Shown piece by piece: positions 17,649 through 26,998 of a DNA stretch of 64,000 nt; positions within the stretch are counted from its first letter, which is position 1, and the number at the start of each line of letters is the position of its first letter. The position numbers and the translations under genes were made by a program. Source of the stretch: Maritimibacter sp. (GTDB taxonomy: Bacteria; Pseudomonadota; Alphaproteobacteria; Rhodobacterales; Rhodobacteraceae); the NCBI GenBank assembly GCA_002695005.1, contig NZNT01000002.1:41129-105128 (forward strand), in the 5' to 3' direction. A model generated the notes under the pieces. That model searched no databases and was not told where the DNA came from. It was given only the letters and a program-made list of their open reading frames with translations.

Positions 17649-19004
17649 ATGACGACTCATGATCTACCCAAAGGCATGATCCGCGCGTCCGGGACCACCG
17701 GAACGCACGAAGGTTACATGCCCGGTTTCGGCAACGACTTCGAGACCGAGGCCCTGCCGGGCGCGCTGCCGCAGGGGATGAACTCGCCGCAGAAGTGCAA
17801 CTATGGGCTTTATGGCGAGCAGCTGTCGGGCACCGCGTTCACCGCGCACCCGCCGGAACGGACGTGGACCTATCGCATCCGGCCCAGCGTGAAACATTCG
17901 ACGCGCTACACGAAGATCGACCTGCCCTATTGGAAATCCGCGCCGAACGTGGACCCGGACGTGGTGAGCCTTGGCCAGTACCGCTGGGACCCGGTCGAGA
18001 ATGACGGGCAGGACCTGACGTGGCTTACGGGTATGCGCACGATGACCACGGCGGGCGATGTGAACACGCAGGTCGGCATGGCTGCGCATGTCTATCTGGT
18101 CACGCAGTCGATGGTGGACGAATACTTCTACTCCGCCGACAGCGAGATGCTCGTCGTCCCGCAGGAGGGCAAGCTGCGCTTTGCGACCGAGCTGGGCGTG
18201 ATCGACGTGGCGCCGCAGGAGATCGCCATTCTGCCCCGTGGCCTCGTCTACCGCGTCGAGGTGCTGGAGGGGCCGTGCCGTGGCTTCGTGTGCGAAAACT
18301 ACGGTCAGAAGTTCGAGCTTCCGGCGCGCGGCCCCATCGGGGCCAATGCGCTCGCCAACCCGCGCGACTTCAAGGCGCCGGTGGCGGCCTATGAGGACCG
18401 TGAGGTGCCCTCGACGCTCACGATCAAGTGGTGCGGGCAGTTCCACGAGACGAATATCGGCCAGTCACCGCTCGACGTGGTGGCGTGGCACGGCAATTAC
18501 GCGCCCTACAAGTACGACCTGACCACCTATTGCCCGGTCGGCGCGATCCTGTTCGACCACCCCGACCCGTCGATCTTCACCGTTCTGACCGCGCCATCCG
18601 GCGTTCCGGGCACCGCGAATATTGATTTCGTGCTATTCCGCGACCGTTGGATGGTGGCCGAGAACACCTTCCGCCCGCCGTGGTATCACAAGAACATCAT
18701 GTCCGAGCTGATGGGCAACATCCACGGCCAGTACGACGCGAAACCGCAGGGCTTCGTGCCGGGGGGCATGAGCCTTCACAACATGATGCTGCCGCACGGG
18801 CCGGACAAGCAGGCGTTCGAGGGGGCGTCGAATTCGAACCTCGGGCCGACGAAACTCGAAAACACCATGTCCTTCATGTTCGAGACGCGGTTCCCGCAGC
18901 ACCTGACCCGTTTCGCCGGGCAGGAAGCGCCGTTGCAGGACGATTACATCGACTGCTGGGACGATCTCGAGAAGAAGTTCGACGGCACGCCGGGGCTCAA
19001 ATGA
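17649..19004 (+). CDS. hmgA: Homogentisate 1,2-dioxygenase
   Basis: 451 residues, the usual family length. The iron ligands are visible as His and Glu in [13 protein letters not shown] and His in NMMLPHGPD; the N-terminal signature [20 protein letters not shown] is typical. The enzyme opens the homogentisate ring to maleylacetoacetate, the central step of tyrosine and phenylacetate-type catabolism. The ATG follows an AAAGGAGAG ribosome site. The stop overlaps the maiA start as ATGA, so the two are translationally coupled. Confidence 0.97.
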   Translation: MTTHDLPKGMIRASGTTGTHEGYMPGFGNDFETEALPGALPQGMNSPQKCNYGLYGEQLSGTAFTAHPPERTWTYRIRPSVKHSTRYTKIDLPYWKSAPNVDPDVVSLGQYRWDPVENDGQDLTWLTGMRTMTTAGDVNTQVGMAAHVYLVTQSMVDEYFYSADSEMLVVPQEGKLRFATELGVIDVAPQEIAILPRGLVYRVEVLEGPCRGFVCENYGQKFELPARGPIGANALANPRDFKAPVAAYEDREVPSTLTIKWCGQFHETNIGQSPLDVVAWHGNYAPYKYDLTTYCPVGAILFDHPDPSIFTVLTAPSGVPGTANIDFVLFRDRWMVAENTFRPPWYHKNIMSELMGNIHGQYDAKPQGFVPGGMSLHNMMLPHGPDKQAFEGASNSNLGPTKLENTMSFMFETRFPQHLTRFAGQEAPLQDDYIDCWDDLEKKFDGTPGLK

Positions 19005-19630
19005 AGCTCTACACCTACTGGCGGTCCACGACCTCTTACCGGGTGCGGATCGCCCTGAACCTGAAGGGGATCGGTTATGAGCCGGTCCCGGTCAACCTCG
19101 TCGCCGGAGAACAGCGGGCGTCGGATTACGCCAAGGTGAACCCCGGTCTCGGGGTGCCTACGCTCGTCACCGACGAGGGCGTGACGCTGACGCAGTCGAT
19201 GGCCATTCTGGAATGGCTTGAGGAAACGCACCCCGAGCCTGCGCTCCTGCCGGCCGACCCCGCGGAGCGGGCGCATGTGCGTGCCGCCGCGCTCGGGATC
19301 GCGACGGATATTCACCCGGTGAACAACCTGCGCGTGGTGGGGCAACTCAAGACGATGGGGCACAGCCCGGACGACACAGTGGACTGGATGAACCACTGGA
19401 TGAGCGAGGGGTTCGCCGCGTTCCAGAGCCTTATCCGCCCCGACACGCCCTTCGCCTTTGGTGACGCGCCGGGGCTGGCCGACATCTGCCTCGTCCCGCA
19501 GCTTTACAACGCACGGCGCTGGGGCACGGACCTGACCCCCTTCACCCGGCTGACCGAGATCGAGGCGGCCTGCCTCGCCCATCCCGCCTTTGACGCGGCG
19601 CGCCCCGAGGCGCAGCCGGACGCAACCTGA
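19001..19630 (+). CDS. maiA: Maleylacetoacetate isomerase
   Basis: 209 residues with the zeta-class glutathione transferase fold. The glutathione-activating SSxxxxR-like motif appears as [13 protein letters not shown], with [11 protein letters not shown] and the helical C-terminal domain. It isomerises maleylacetoacetate to fumarylacetoacetate using glutathione. Its start overlaps the hmgA stop by four bases and it is followed after 12 bases by fahA, giving the complete lower homogentisate pathway in order. Confidence 0.95.
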   Translation: MKLYTYWRSTTSYRVRIALNLKGIGYEPVPVNLVAGEQRASDYAKVNPGLGVPTLVTDEGVTLTQSMAILEWLEETHPEPALLPADPAERAHVRAAALGIATDIHPVNNLRVVGQLKTMGHSPDDTVDWMNHWMSEGFAAFQSLIRPDTPFAFGDAPGLADICLVPQLYNARRWGTDLTPFTRLTEIEAACLAHPAFDAARPEAQPDAT

Positions 19631-19642
19631 CAAGGACAAACC

Positions 19643-20878
19643 ATGACCAAGCTACTTCGTTCCTGGGTCGAGAGCGCCAACAGCGCCGAGACCCCCTTTC
19701 CGCTCAACAACCTGCCCTATGGCGTCTTTTCCACCGGCGGCGGTGCGCCGCGCTGTGGCACGGCCATCGGGGATCAGGTCCTCGACCTCGCCGCGATGGA
19801 GGCGGACGGCAAGCTGTCCTTCGACGGCACGCTTCAGACCGGAAGCTGGAACGCTTTCATGGGTTCGGGCAAGGCCAACTGGAGCAAGCTGCGTGAGACG
19901 CTGACCGACATGCTGGGCGACGGCGGGGATGAGAGCCTCGCGACCTACCTCGTCCCGCTGGCGGAGGCGGAGCTGCACATGCCCTTCGCCGTGTCGGAAT
20001 ACACCGATTTCTATGCGGGCAAGCACCACGCGTTCAACGTGGGCACCATGTTCCGGGGGCCGGAAAACGCGCTGCCGCCGAACTGGCTGCACATCCCCAT
20101 TGGCTACAACGGCCGCGCCTCGTCCGTCGTGCTGTCGGGGACCGAGGTGATCCGCCCGAACGGTCAGCTCAAGGGGCCGGATGACGAGATGCCCCGCTTC
20201 GGACCGTCGCAACGCTTCGATATCGAGCTTGAGATGGGGGCCGTCGTCGGCACGCCGTCCAACGGGCCGATCAGCGTGGCCGAGGCATTCGAGAACATCT
20301 TCGGCTATGTCCTTCTGAACGACTGGTCCGCGCGGGATATCCAGGCCTGGGAATACATGCCGCTGGGGCCGTTTCAGGCCAAGGCGACGGCCACGACGAT
20401 CAGCCCGTGGATCGTGACCGCCGCAGCGCTGGAACCCTTCCGCACCTCGACGCCCGAGCGCGAGAAGCCGCTTCTGGATTATCTGACGGAGCCGGGGCCG
20501 ATGCTTTACGACATCGACCTGTCGGTGACGATCCGGCCCGAAGGCGGGGCCGAGACGGTGCTGACGAACACGAACCTCAACGTCATGTACTACTCCGCCG
20601 CGCAGCAGTTGGCCCACCACACCACCTCGGGCTGCCCGATGCGGGTGGGCGACCTTCTGGGCTCCGGCACGATTTCCGGCCCGACCAAGGAAAGCCGCGG
20701 GTCGCTGCTCGAACTGAGCTGGGGCGGGAAGGAGCCGATCACGCTGGAGGGCGGAGAGACGCGCAAGTTCATCGAGGACGGCGATACGCTCACGCTCAAG
20801 GGTGCGGCCAGGGGGGCCGGGTTCCAGGTTGGCTTCGGCGACTGCGTGGGGCAGATTAAGCCGGCCCGCCCGCTGTAA
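19643..20878 (+). CDS. fahA: Fumarylacetoacetase
   Basis: 411 residues, matching the two-domain fumarylacetoacetate hydrolase family. The N-terminal SH3-like domain is followed by the catalytic domain with YTDFYAGKHHAFNVGTMFRG, IELEMGAVVG and GYVLLNDWSARDIQAWEYMPLGPF. It splits fumarylacetoacetate into fumarate and acetoacetate. An SD-like AAGGAC lies before the ATG. The next gene, a PAS-LuxR protein, begins 18 bases downstream and may be part of the same transcript. Confidence 0.96.
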   Translation: MTKLLRSWVESANSAETPFPLNNLPYGVFSTGGGAPRCGTAIGDQVLDLAAMEADGKLSFDGTLQTGSWNAFMGSGKANWSKLRETLTDMLGDGGDESLATYLVPLAEAELHMPFAVSEYTDFYAGKHHAFNVGTMFRGPENALPPNWLHIPIGYNGRASSVVLSGTEVIRPNGQLKGPDDEMPRFGPSQRFDIELEMGAVVGTPSNGPISVAEAFENIFGYVLLNDWSARDIQAWEYMPLGPFQAKATATTISPWIVTAAALEPFRTSTPEREKPLLDYLTEPGPMLYDIDLSVTIRPEGGAETVLTNTNLNVMYYSAAQQLAHHTTSGCPMRVGDLLGSGTISGPTKESRGSLLELSWGGKEPITLEGGETRKFIEDGDTLTLKGAARGAGFQVGFGDCVGQIKPARPL

Positions 20879-20896
20879 CCTGCCCACAGGAGCCTC

Positions 20897-21439
20897 ATGG
20901 ACGACTTCGCGGCTCTCGCCTACGAACACGCGCCCATCGGCGTGATCTTTACCGAGGATCGGGTCATCCGCTGGGCCAATCCGCGGTTCGCGGAAATGTT
21001 CGAGACGAGCGTTGCGGAGGCCGTGGGGCAATCCCTCTCCGCCTTCTACCCGTCGATGACGGAGTTCGAGCGGATGGGTCATTCCGGGCCGGAAAAGATG
21101 GCCGGGACGGGCCGCTACTCGGACGAGCGGATCATGAAGCGGCGGGGCGGCTCGCTGTTCTGGAGCCGGGTGCGGGGTCAGGCGCTCGACCTCGCCGACC
21201 CGTTCGCGCGGTGTGTCTGGACGTTCTCGGACCTCGCCGACCTGCGCCCCACCGGGCAGCTTTCGCCGCGGGAGATGCAGGTGGCGCGGTTCCTGGCCGA
21301 GGGGCTGTCGTCCAAGGAGATCGCGCGCGAGATCGACATTTCGCACCGCACGGTGGAGACCCACAAGCTCAACCTGTTCCGCAAGATGGGGGCGAAAAAC
21401 GCCACAGACCTTGTCGCCCGACTGGCGGGGATGCCCTGA
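20897..21439 (+). CDS. PAS domain-LuxR-type DNA-binding regulator
   Basis: 180 residues. A PAS domain (about residues 5-110: HAPIGVIFTEDRVIRWANPRFAEMF) is joined to a C-terminal LuxR helix-turn-helix (LSPREMQVARFLAEGLSSKEIAREIDISHRTVETHK). There is no receiver domain, so ligand or redox sensing through PAS is likely. The AGGAG site before the ATG and the short gap place it at the end of the homogentisate operon, as a possible feedback regulator. Its stop is 9 bases from that of the convergent matB. The ligand and targets are unknown. Confidence 0.85.
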   Translation: MDDFAALAYEHAPIGVIFTEDRVIRWANPRFAEMFETSVAEAVGQSLSAFYPSMTEFERMGHSGPEKMAGTGRYSDERIMKRRGGSLFWSRVRGQALDLADPFARCVWTFSDLADLRPTGQLSPREMQVARFLAEGLSSKEIAREIDISHRTVETHKLNLFRKMGAKNATDLVARLAGMP

Positions 21440-21448
21440 CGCGCCGTT

Positions 21449-22963
21449 TCAGGAGCCGGAGAAGAGGTCCGCGAAGTCGGCGCGCAGTTTCTGTTTCTGA
21501 ACCTTGCCCATCGTGTTGCGCGGCAATTCCGGCAGGAGGCGCAGGGCCTTGGGCTGCTTGAACTTCGCGAGTTGCGCGGCGGCGGCGGTCTGAACGGCCT
21601 CCATGTCAGGGCCATCCCCGTCCGCGACCAGCACGCCCACGACCGCCTCGCCGAAATCCGGGTGCGGCACGCCGATCACCGCGCTTTCCAGCACGCCGGG
21701 CATGTCGTCGAGCACCATCTCGATCTCTTTCGGATAGACGTTGAGGCCGCCGGTGATGATGAGATCCTTCTGCCGCCCGACGATCTGGATATAGCCGTCC
21801 GGGTCCATCTGGCCCAGATCGCCGGTGATGAAGAACCCGTCGTCGCGCAGTTCCTCGGCGGTTTTTTCGGGCATGTTCCAGTAGCCCTGAAAGACGTTCG
21901 GGCCGCGCACCTCGATGATCCCCACTTCGCCCTGCGGGAGCGTCGCGCTGCTTTCCGGATCGGTGATCTTGAGCTCCACGTCCGGGAGCGGGAAGCCCAC
22001 CGTGCCTGCCCGACGCTCGCCGTCGTAGGGGTTCGAGGTGTTCATGTTGGTCTCGGTCATCCCGTAGCGTTCCAGGATGCGGTGGCCGGTGCGCTCTTCG
22101 AACGCCACATGGGTTTCAGCCAGAAGCGGTGCGGAGCCGGAGATGAAGACCCGCATGTTGGCCACATGGTCGCGCCCGAAGGCGGGATCGCCCAGCAGAC
22201 GGGTGTAGAAGGTCGGCACGCCCATCATCGAGGTGGACTGCGGCAGCAGGCGCAGCGCCTCGGCGGTGTCGAAGGCGGGCAGGAAGATCATCGAGGCCCC
22301 GGCGGCGAGGATCACGTTGGTCGCGACGAACAGCCCGTGGGTGTGGAAGATCGGCAGCATGTGGAGCAGCACGTCGTCCGGGCCGAAACGCCAGAGGTCC
22401 ACGAGCGTCTCGGCATTGGAAATCAGGTTCGTCTGGCTGAGCATCGCGCCCTTCGAACGCCCGGTCGTGCCGGAGGTATAGAGCAGCGCGGCGAGGTCGT
22501 CGGCCTTGCGGGCCACGGGCGCGAAGGTATCCGGCTGCGCCTCCCACGCCGTGCGGAAGCTGCCCTGCCCGGTCTTGTCGAGTGTCATGACCTGCGCGCC
22601 GTTCGCCCCGACGATGCGCGACACTTCGGCCTGTGCCGCCGGGTCGCAGATCACCGCGCCCGCCTTTGCGTCGTTGATGAAATACTCCAGTTCCGCCGCC
22701 GTATAGGCGGTGTTGAGCGGCAGGAGCACGACGCCGGACATGACGCAGGCGGCATAGATCGCCAGTGCCTCGGGCGACTTGGCGACCTGCACCGCCACCC
22801 GGTCGCCGGGTTCGAGGCCCGCCTCGGCCAGCGCGCCCGCCTGCCGTGCCGCGAGCGCGTGGAAGGCCGCGCCGGACAGGGTGCTGCCGTCGGCCAGCGT
22901 GAGGAAGGTGCGGTCCTGATCCTTCAGCCCGGCGAGCATCCGGTCGTAGAGCGGGTTGGTCAT
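21449..22963 (-). CDS. matB: Malonyl-CoA synthetase
   Basis: 504 residues of the acyl-adenylate-forming family. Core motifs are visible: P-loop-like LLYTSGTTGRSKGAML, ERYGMTETNMN, TGDLG and the C-terminal catalytic Lys in RNTMGKVQK. The pattern GYWNMPEKTAEELRDDGFF and the overall length fit MatB, which activates malonate or methylmalonate to the CoA ester. Other acyl-CoA ligases remain possible. A GAGGAG ribosome site precedes the start. It is divergent from a LysR gene, its probable regulator. Confidence 0.85.
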   Translation of the reverse strand: MTNPLYDRMLAGLKDQDRTFLTLADGSTLSGAAFHALAARQAGALAEAGLEPGDRVAVQVAKSPEALAIYAACVMSGVVLLPLNTAYTAAELEYFINDAKAGAVICDPAAQAEVSRIVGANGAQVMTLDKTGQGSFRTAWEAQPDTFAPVARKADDLAALLYTSGTTGRSKGAMLSQTNLISNAETLVDLWRFGPDDVLLHMLPIFHTHGLFVATNVILAAGASMIFLPAFDTAEALRLLPQSTSMMGVPTFYTRLLGDPAFGRDHVANMRVFISGSAPLLAETHVAFEERTGHRILERYGMTETNMNTSNPYDGERRAGTVGFPLPDVELKITDPESSATLPQGEVGIIEVRGPNVFQGYWNMPEKTAEELRDDGFFITGDLGQMDPDGYIQIVGRQKDLIITGGLNVYPKEIEMVLDDMPGVLESAVIGVPHPDFGEAVVGVLVADGDGPDMEAVQTAAAAQLAKFKQPKALRLLPELPRNTMGKVQKQKLRADFADLFSGS

Positions 22964-23073
22964 GGCGGTCTCCTCTCACGGCAATTCGGCGGCAGTTGAT
23001 CACGCCCCCGCGCGATTGCCAATCGCCGCGCGCCCCGGTTACTGTGGTCGGACGTTTCGCGGGAGGGTCCGGC

Positions 23074-23985
23074 GTGTACAGTCGCATTCGCATGCGCCAT
23101 ATCCGGTGCTTTCTCGCCGTTGCCCGCGCAGGGTCCGTGACCCATGCCGCGCGTCAGCTCAACTCCTCGCAACCCGCCGTGTCGCGCACGCTGGCCGAGA
23201 TCGAGGAGATCATCGGAAACCCCCTGTTCGACCGCACAGGGCGCGGGGTCGCGCTGACCGATGCAGGGGCACGGCTGGTGCGCCATTTCGACATCGCGCT
23301 CACCCAGATCGAAACCGGCGCGGCGGCGGCCCAGACCGGGGAGGCGGGCGCGAAGGTCGCCTTGGGCGTGCTGCCAAACGTGACACGCACGGTATCTGTC
23401 GATGCGGTCGCGACATTCAAGGAGAGCGCGCCGGAGATCGGCGTGGAGGTTCACTGGGCCGATGTCTCGGAGCTGATCGCGCGACTTGCGCGTGGGGAGC
23501 TGGATTTCATCCTTGGACGGCTCCTGTCGCTCGAACACCTGCAAGGCGTCACGTTCGAGCATCTTTATGCCGAGGACATCATTTTCGTCACACGCCCCGA
23601 CCACCCCTTCGCCTCGGTCGAGGGGCCGCTCACCGTGCAGGACTTCGAGGCCGAGCAGATGATCGTCCCGCTGGCCGGGACCATCATCCGGCGGGAGATG
23701 GACAAGTTCCTCGCCGCCCGGGGCATCAGCGCCTATCCACGGCAGATCGAGACCGTGTCGTTCGAGTTCACGCGGTCCTACCTCGCGCAGCACCGCTCGG
23801 TCGGCGTGGTTCCACGCGGCGCTTTGCGGCGCGAGCTTGCGTTGGGGCAACTGGTCGATCTTGGCATCCGGGGGGAGGAGCTCGTGTCCTCGGTCGGGCT
23901 GACCTTTTTCCGGGACCGGGCCCTGTCGCCCGAGGCGGCGCTGCTGGCCGATCACGTTCGCGCCGCGTCGCAGCAATTCACCTGA
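23074..23985 (+). CDS. LysR-family regulator, PcaQ/GbpR-like
   Basis: 303 residues from a GTG (MYSRIRMRHIRCFLAVARAGS) that has GGGAGGG 7 bases upstream. An ATG 18 bases later also lacks nothing essential. The N-terminal helix-turn-helix reads GSVTHAARQLNSSQPAVSRTLAEIEEIIG; the rest is the LysR co-inducer domain. The RIRxRHLxCF start resembles PcaQ/GbpR proteins. It lies between divergent matB and the co-directional sulfatase-TRAP genes, and could control either. The inducer is unknown. Confidence 0.85.
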   Translation: MYSRIRMRHIRCFLAVARAGSVTHAARQLNSSQPAVSRTLAEIEEIIGNPLFDRTGRGVALTDAGARLVRHFDIALTQIETGAAAAQTGEAGAKVALGVLPNVTRTVSVDAVATFKESAPEIGVEVHWADVSELIARLARGELDFILGRLLSLEHLQGVTFEHLYAEDIIFVTRPDHPFASVEGPLTVQDFEAEQMIVPLAGTIIRREMDKFLAARGISAYPRQIETVSFEFTRSYLAQHRSVGVVPRGALRRELALGQLVDLGIRGEELVSSVGLTFFRDRALSPEAALLADHVRAASQQFT

Positions 23986-24000
23986 TATATCAGATCAGGT
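23980..24000 (+). terminator. Palindromic hairpin at the lysR stop codon
   Basis: ACCTGAT and ATCAGGT enclose 7 bases, and the left part also forms the 12-base palindrome CTGATATATCAG. The lysR stop lies inside it and ATATTTTC follows, so it may terminate lysR or serve as an operator for the sulfatase gene 98 bases downstream. Confidence 0.45.
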
Positions 24001-24097
24001 ATATTTTCGCGCCACGTTCTATTACGTCGCGCGCCAGAATTGCGGTACAACCTTACTCTACAAGGCCGGAATCGCAGGAACAGGGAAGATAGGCAGA

Positions 24098-25783
24098 ATG
24101 GGTGAACCGAGAAATATCCTATTCATCATGTTCGATCAGCTGCGCTGGGACTACCTGAGCTGCTACGGGCACCCGCATTTGCACACGCCCAATCTCGACC
24201 GGCTTGCCGCCAAGGGCGTGCGCTTCGACCGGGCGATCATCCAGTCGCCGCTGTGCGGGCCGAGCCGGATGTCGACCTATACGGGACGGTATGTTCACAG
24301 CCACGGCGCAAGCTGGAACAACACGCCGCTCAAGGTGGGCGAGCTGACGATGGGCGACCATCTGCGCGACCTCGGGATGGGCTGCTACCTGATCGGCAAG
24401 ACGCACATGGCCGCCGATGCCGAGGGGATGCGCCGGCTCGGGCTGGAGCCTGACAGCGTGATCGGGGCGCGGGTGTCGGAGTGCGGATTCGACGTCTACG
24501 AACGCGACGACGGGATGCGGCCGGAGGGGCCGGACGGGCTGTATGACGAGGGCGGCGCGCGCCAGTACAACGAGTACCTGCGCGCCAAGGGCTATGACAG
24601 CGACAACCCGTGGCACGACTATGCCAACTCCGCCCGCGACGACGAGGGCAACGTGCTGTCGGGCTGGTTCCTCGAAAACTCGGACCTGCCCGCGAACATC
24701 GCGGAAGACGACAGCGAGACGCCCTATCTGACCCGCCGGGGCATCGAGTTCATCGAGGCGCAGGGGGACAAGCCGTGGTGCTGTCACCTGTCCTATATCA
24801 AGCCGCACTGGCCCTATATCGTGCCGGAACCCTATGCGAGCATGTACGGCCCCGAGCACTTCATCGACCCCGTGCGCAGCGAGGCCGAGCGCGACACCGA
24901 TCACCCGGTCTTCAAGGGGTTCCAGAACTCGCCGGTCGGCAAAGCGTTCTCGCGCGATGACGTGCGTGAGAAGGTGCTGCGGGCCTACATGGGCCTGATC
25001 AAGCAATGCGACGACCAGATGGGCGTGCTGTTCGATTACCTCGAAAAATCGGGGCGGATGGAGGACACGATGATCGTCGTGACCTCGGACCACGGCGATT
25101 TTATGGGCGATCACTGGATGGGGGAGAAGACCTTTTTCCACGACGCGAGCGTGAAGGTGCCGATGATCGTCTACGACCCCGCGTCCGAGGCGGACGCGAC
25201 GCGCGGCACGTCGACTGACGCGCTGGTGGAGTGCATCGACCTGTTGCCGACCTTCGTGGACGTCGCGGGCGGGGATGCGCGTGCGCTCGATCACGTTCTG
25301 GAGGGGCAGTCGCTCCTGCCGATGCTGCGGGGCGGCGCCGCGCCCGAGCGCGACTATGTCATCTGCGAATACGATTTCTCGTCCAGCCCGCTGTGCGACC
25401 GGCTGGACATCGACCCGAAGGACGGGCGGATGTTCATGGTCGCCGACAAGGCCTGGAAGATGGTGCATTTCGAAAGCGGCCATCGCCCGATGCTGTTTAA
25501 CCTCAAGGACGATCCGGGCGAGATCAACGATCTGGGCGCGGGCAATGCCCATGCGGAGATCATCGACCAGATGTACGACCGCCTGTTCGACTGGGCGTCG
25601 CGCCCCGCTGCCCGCACCACCATCACCAACGACACCATTCGCGCCGCCCGCACCAAGGGCGCCGCGCAGAAGGGCGTGCTCATCGGCGTGGTCACGGAGG
25701 ATGACATGCCCGAGGAGTTCACGGCCAAGTACCGGAACCGGAAGGTTCCCGACATGCGAAACCCGCAATTCCGCCGGGCCTGA
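24098..25783 (+). CDS. Sulfatase-superfamily hydrolase (arylsulfatase/phosphonate monoester hydrolase type)
   Basis: 561 residues of the alkaline-phosphatase superfamily. The nucleophile motif CGPSR (in SPLCGPSRMSTYTGRY) fits C-x-P-S-R, whose cysteine is converted to formylglycine. N-terminal metal ligands are in FIMFDQLRWDYL, and a second set in VTSDHGDFMGDHWMGEKTFF. No signal peptide is seen, so the enzyme is probably cytoplasmic. The sequence resembles phosphonate monoester hydrolases as much as arylsulfatases. It lies just upstream of a TAXI-TRAP transporter, suggesting that the imported compound is a sulfate or phosphonate ester; the substrate is not known. Confidence 0.87.
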   Translation: MGEPRNILFIMFDQLRWDYLSCYGHPHLHTPNLDRLAAKGVRFDRAIIQSPLCGPSRMSTYTGRYVHSHGASWNNTPLKVGELTMGDHLRDLGMGCYLIGKTHMAADAEGMRRLGLEPDSVIGARVSECGFDVYERDDGMRPEGPDGLYDEGGARQYNEYLRAKGYDSDNPWHDYANSARDDEGNVLSGWFLENSDLPANIAEDDSETPYLTRRGIEFIEAQGDKPWCCHLSYIKPHWPYIVPEPYASMYGPEHFIDPVRSEAERDTDHPVFKGFQNSPVGKAFSRDDVREKVLRAYMGLIKQCDDQMGVLFDYLEKSGRMEDTMIVVTSDHGDFMGDHWMGEKTFFHDASVKVPMIVYDPASEADATRGTSTDALVECIDLLPTFVDVAGGDARALDHVLEGQSLLPMLRGGAAPERDYVICEYDFSSSPLCDRLDIDPKDGRMFMVADKAWKMVHFESGHRPMLFNLKDDPGEINDLGAGNAHAEIIDQMYDRLFDWASRPAARTTITNDTIRAARTKGAAQKGVLIGVVTEDDMPEEFTAKYRNRKVPDMRNPQFRRA

Positions 25784-25814
25784 CCCGGCACCAAGGTCAA
25801 CAGGGAGGAAACCA

Positions 25815-26885
25815 ATGACCAATATGTTCCGAAAGGCGGCATTCGCCGCGGCGTCCGCGGGCGCGCTGATGCTCGCGGCGAACGCGGCCAGCGCGCAGGC
25901 CAACCTGACCGGCGAGACGTCGTCGCCCGGCAACTCGCCGCACCTGATGATGATCCACCTCGCCGACGTGGCGGCCCGCGAAGGCGTGGCCGACATCCAG
26001 GTGCAGGAAGGCCAGACCGCGACGAACTCGATCGTCAACGTGGCCGAGGGCAAGTCCGACATGGTGACGGCGCCCACGATCCTTTACTTCCTGCTGGAAG
26101 CGGGCCGGGGTCCGTTCTCGGCCATTGGCGAGGACGGCGCAGCGTTGGCCGCCAACGTGCAGGCCATCGCACCCTACAACGCCGGGGCCTATGGCCTGAT
26201 CACCCCGGTCTCGTCGGGCATCCAGAGCTATCAGGATCTTGCCGGCAAGACCGTCTGGAACGGCCCGCCGCGCGGCGCGGCCCTCACTGTCGGACGCCAG
26301 ACGATCACATTCGGCTCCGGCGGCTTCAAGGACGGAGAGGATTACAAGGGCTACCAGACCAACTGGGGCGAGCTGCCTTCGGTCCTCGTCGACGGCTCGG
26401 CCGATGCGGTCATGGTGCCGATCACCTCGCCCTCCGACCGTGTGGTCACGATGCTCTCCACCGGCGACGTGAACATCATCTCGGTCCCGAAAGACATCTT
26501 CGAGGGTGAGGCGATGCAGCGGTTCTTCTCGGCCCCCGGCAACGCGCCGGTCGTGATCCCGGGCGAGAACCTTGGCTATGGCGAAGATCAGGGCGTCAAC
26601 CTGATCTCGGAGGACAACGTGTTCCGCTCGCCGGGCGTACCCTTCGCCACGATGGTGCGGGCCGGGCTGGACTTCGACACGGTCAAGGCGCTGACGGCGA
26701 CCTACATCGCCTCGCTCGACGAGCTCAAGCAGCGCGCGCCGTATGGCGGCACGGTCAACTTCGACGTGCTCGACCAGAAGACGACCGGTTTCTGCGGTGG
26801 CCTGACGCTCAAGTACCACCCCGGTGCCGTGGCCGCGTGGGAAGAGGCCGGATACGACGTGCCGGACTGCGCGAAACCTGAATAA
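25815..26885 (+). CDS. TAXI-family TRAP transporter solute-binding protein
   Basis: 356 residues with a clear Sec signal peptide (MTNMFRKAAFAAASAGALML, cleavage after ASAQA). The mature protein has the TAXI-type periplasmic binding fold (EGQTATNSIVNVAEGKSDM, SYQDLAGKTVWNGPPRGAALTVG). It delivers an organic acid to the TRAP permease encoded downstream. A GGAGGAAACC site precedes the ATG. Two strong hairpins lie between it and the permease gene, consistent with higher expression of the binding protein. The ligand is not predictable. Confidence 0.9.
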   Translation: MTNMFRKAAFAAASAGALMLAANAASAQANLTGETSSPGNSPHLMMIHLADVAAREGVADIQVQEGQTATNSIVNVAEGKSDMVTAPTILYFLLEAGRGPFSAIGEDGAALAANVQAIAPYNAGAYGLITPVSSGIQSYQDLAGKTVWNGPPRGAALTVGRQTITFGSGGFKDGEDYKGYQTNWGELPSVLVDGSADAVMVPITSPSDRVVTMLSTGDVNIISVPKDIFEGEAMQRFFSAPGNAPVVIPGENLGYGEDQGVNLISEDNVFRSPGVPFATMVRAGLDFDTVKALTATYIASLDELKQRAPYGGTVNFDVLDQKTTGFCGGLTLKYHPGAVAAWEEAGYDVPDCAKPE

Positions 26886-26892
26886 ACCGACG

Positions 26893-26961
26893 GTCCGGGC
26901 GGCGCTTTCGCCCGGACACCACCACTCCGCGAACGGGGGCGGGGCCGCAGCGGCCCCGCCC
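26893..26961 (+). terminator. Tandem intercistronic hairpins after the TAXI binding-protein gene
   Basis: Hairpin one is GTCCGGGCG/CGCCCGGAC with a 7-base loop (26893-26917). Hairpin two is GGGCGGGGCCG/CGGCCCCGCCC with a 3-base loop (26937-26961). Both are perfect and lack a U tract, so partial termination or 3'-end protection of the binding-protein message is more likely than a full stop. Confidence 0.6.
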
Positions 26962-26998
26962 TGACCGGAGACGCAGCCCCCACACCCCGGAGAGATCC

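Noticed and set aside
19652..21364. 570-codon open frame opposite fahA and the PAS-LuxR gene
   Set aside because: It spans two real genes on the other strand and has shadow-like composition.
24119..26077. 652-codon open frame opposite the sulfatase gene
   Set aside because: Antisense to a motif-rich enzyme; the product lacks motifs.
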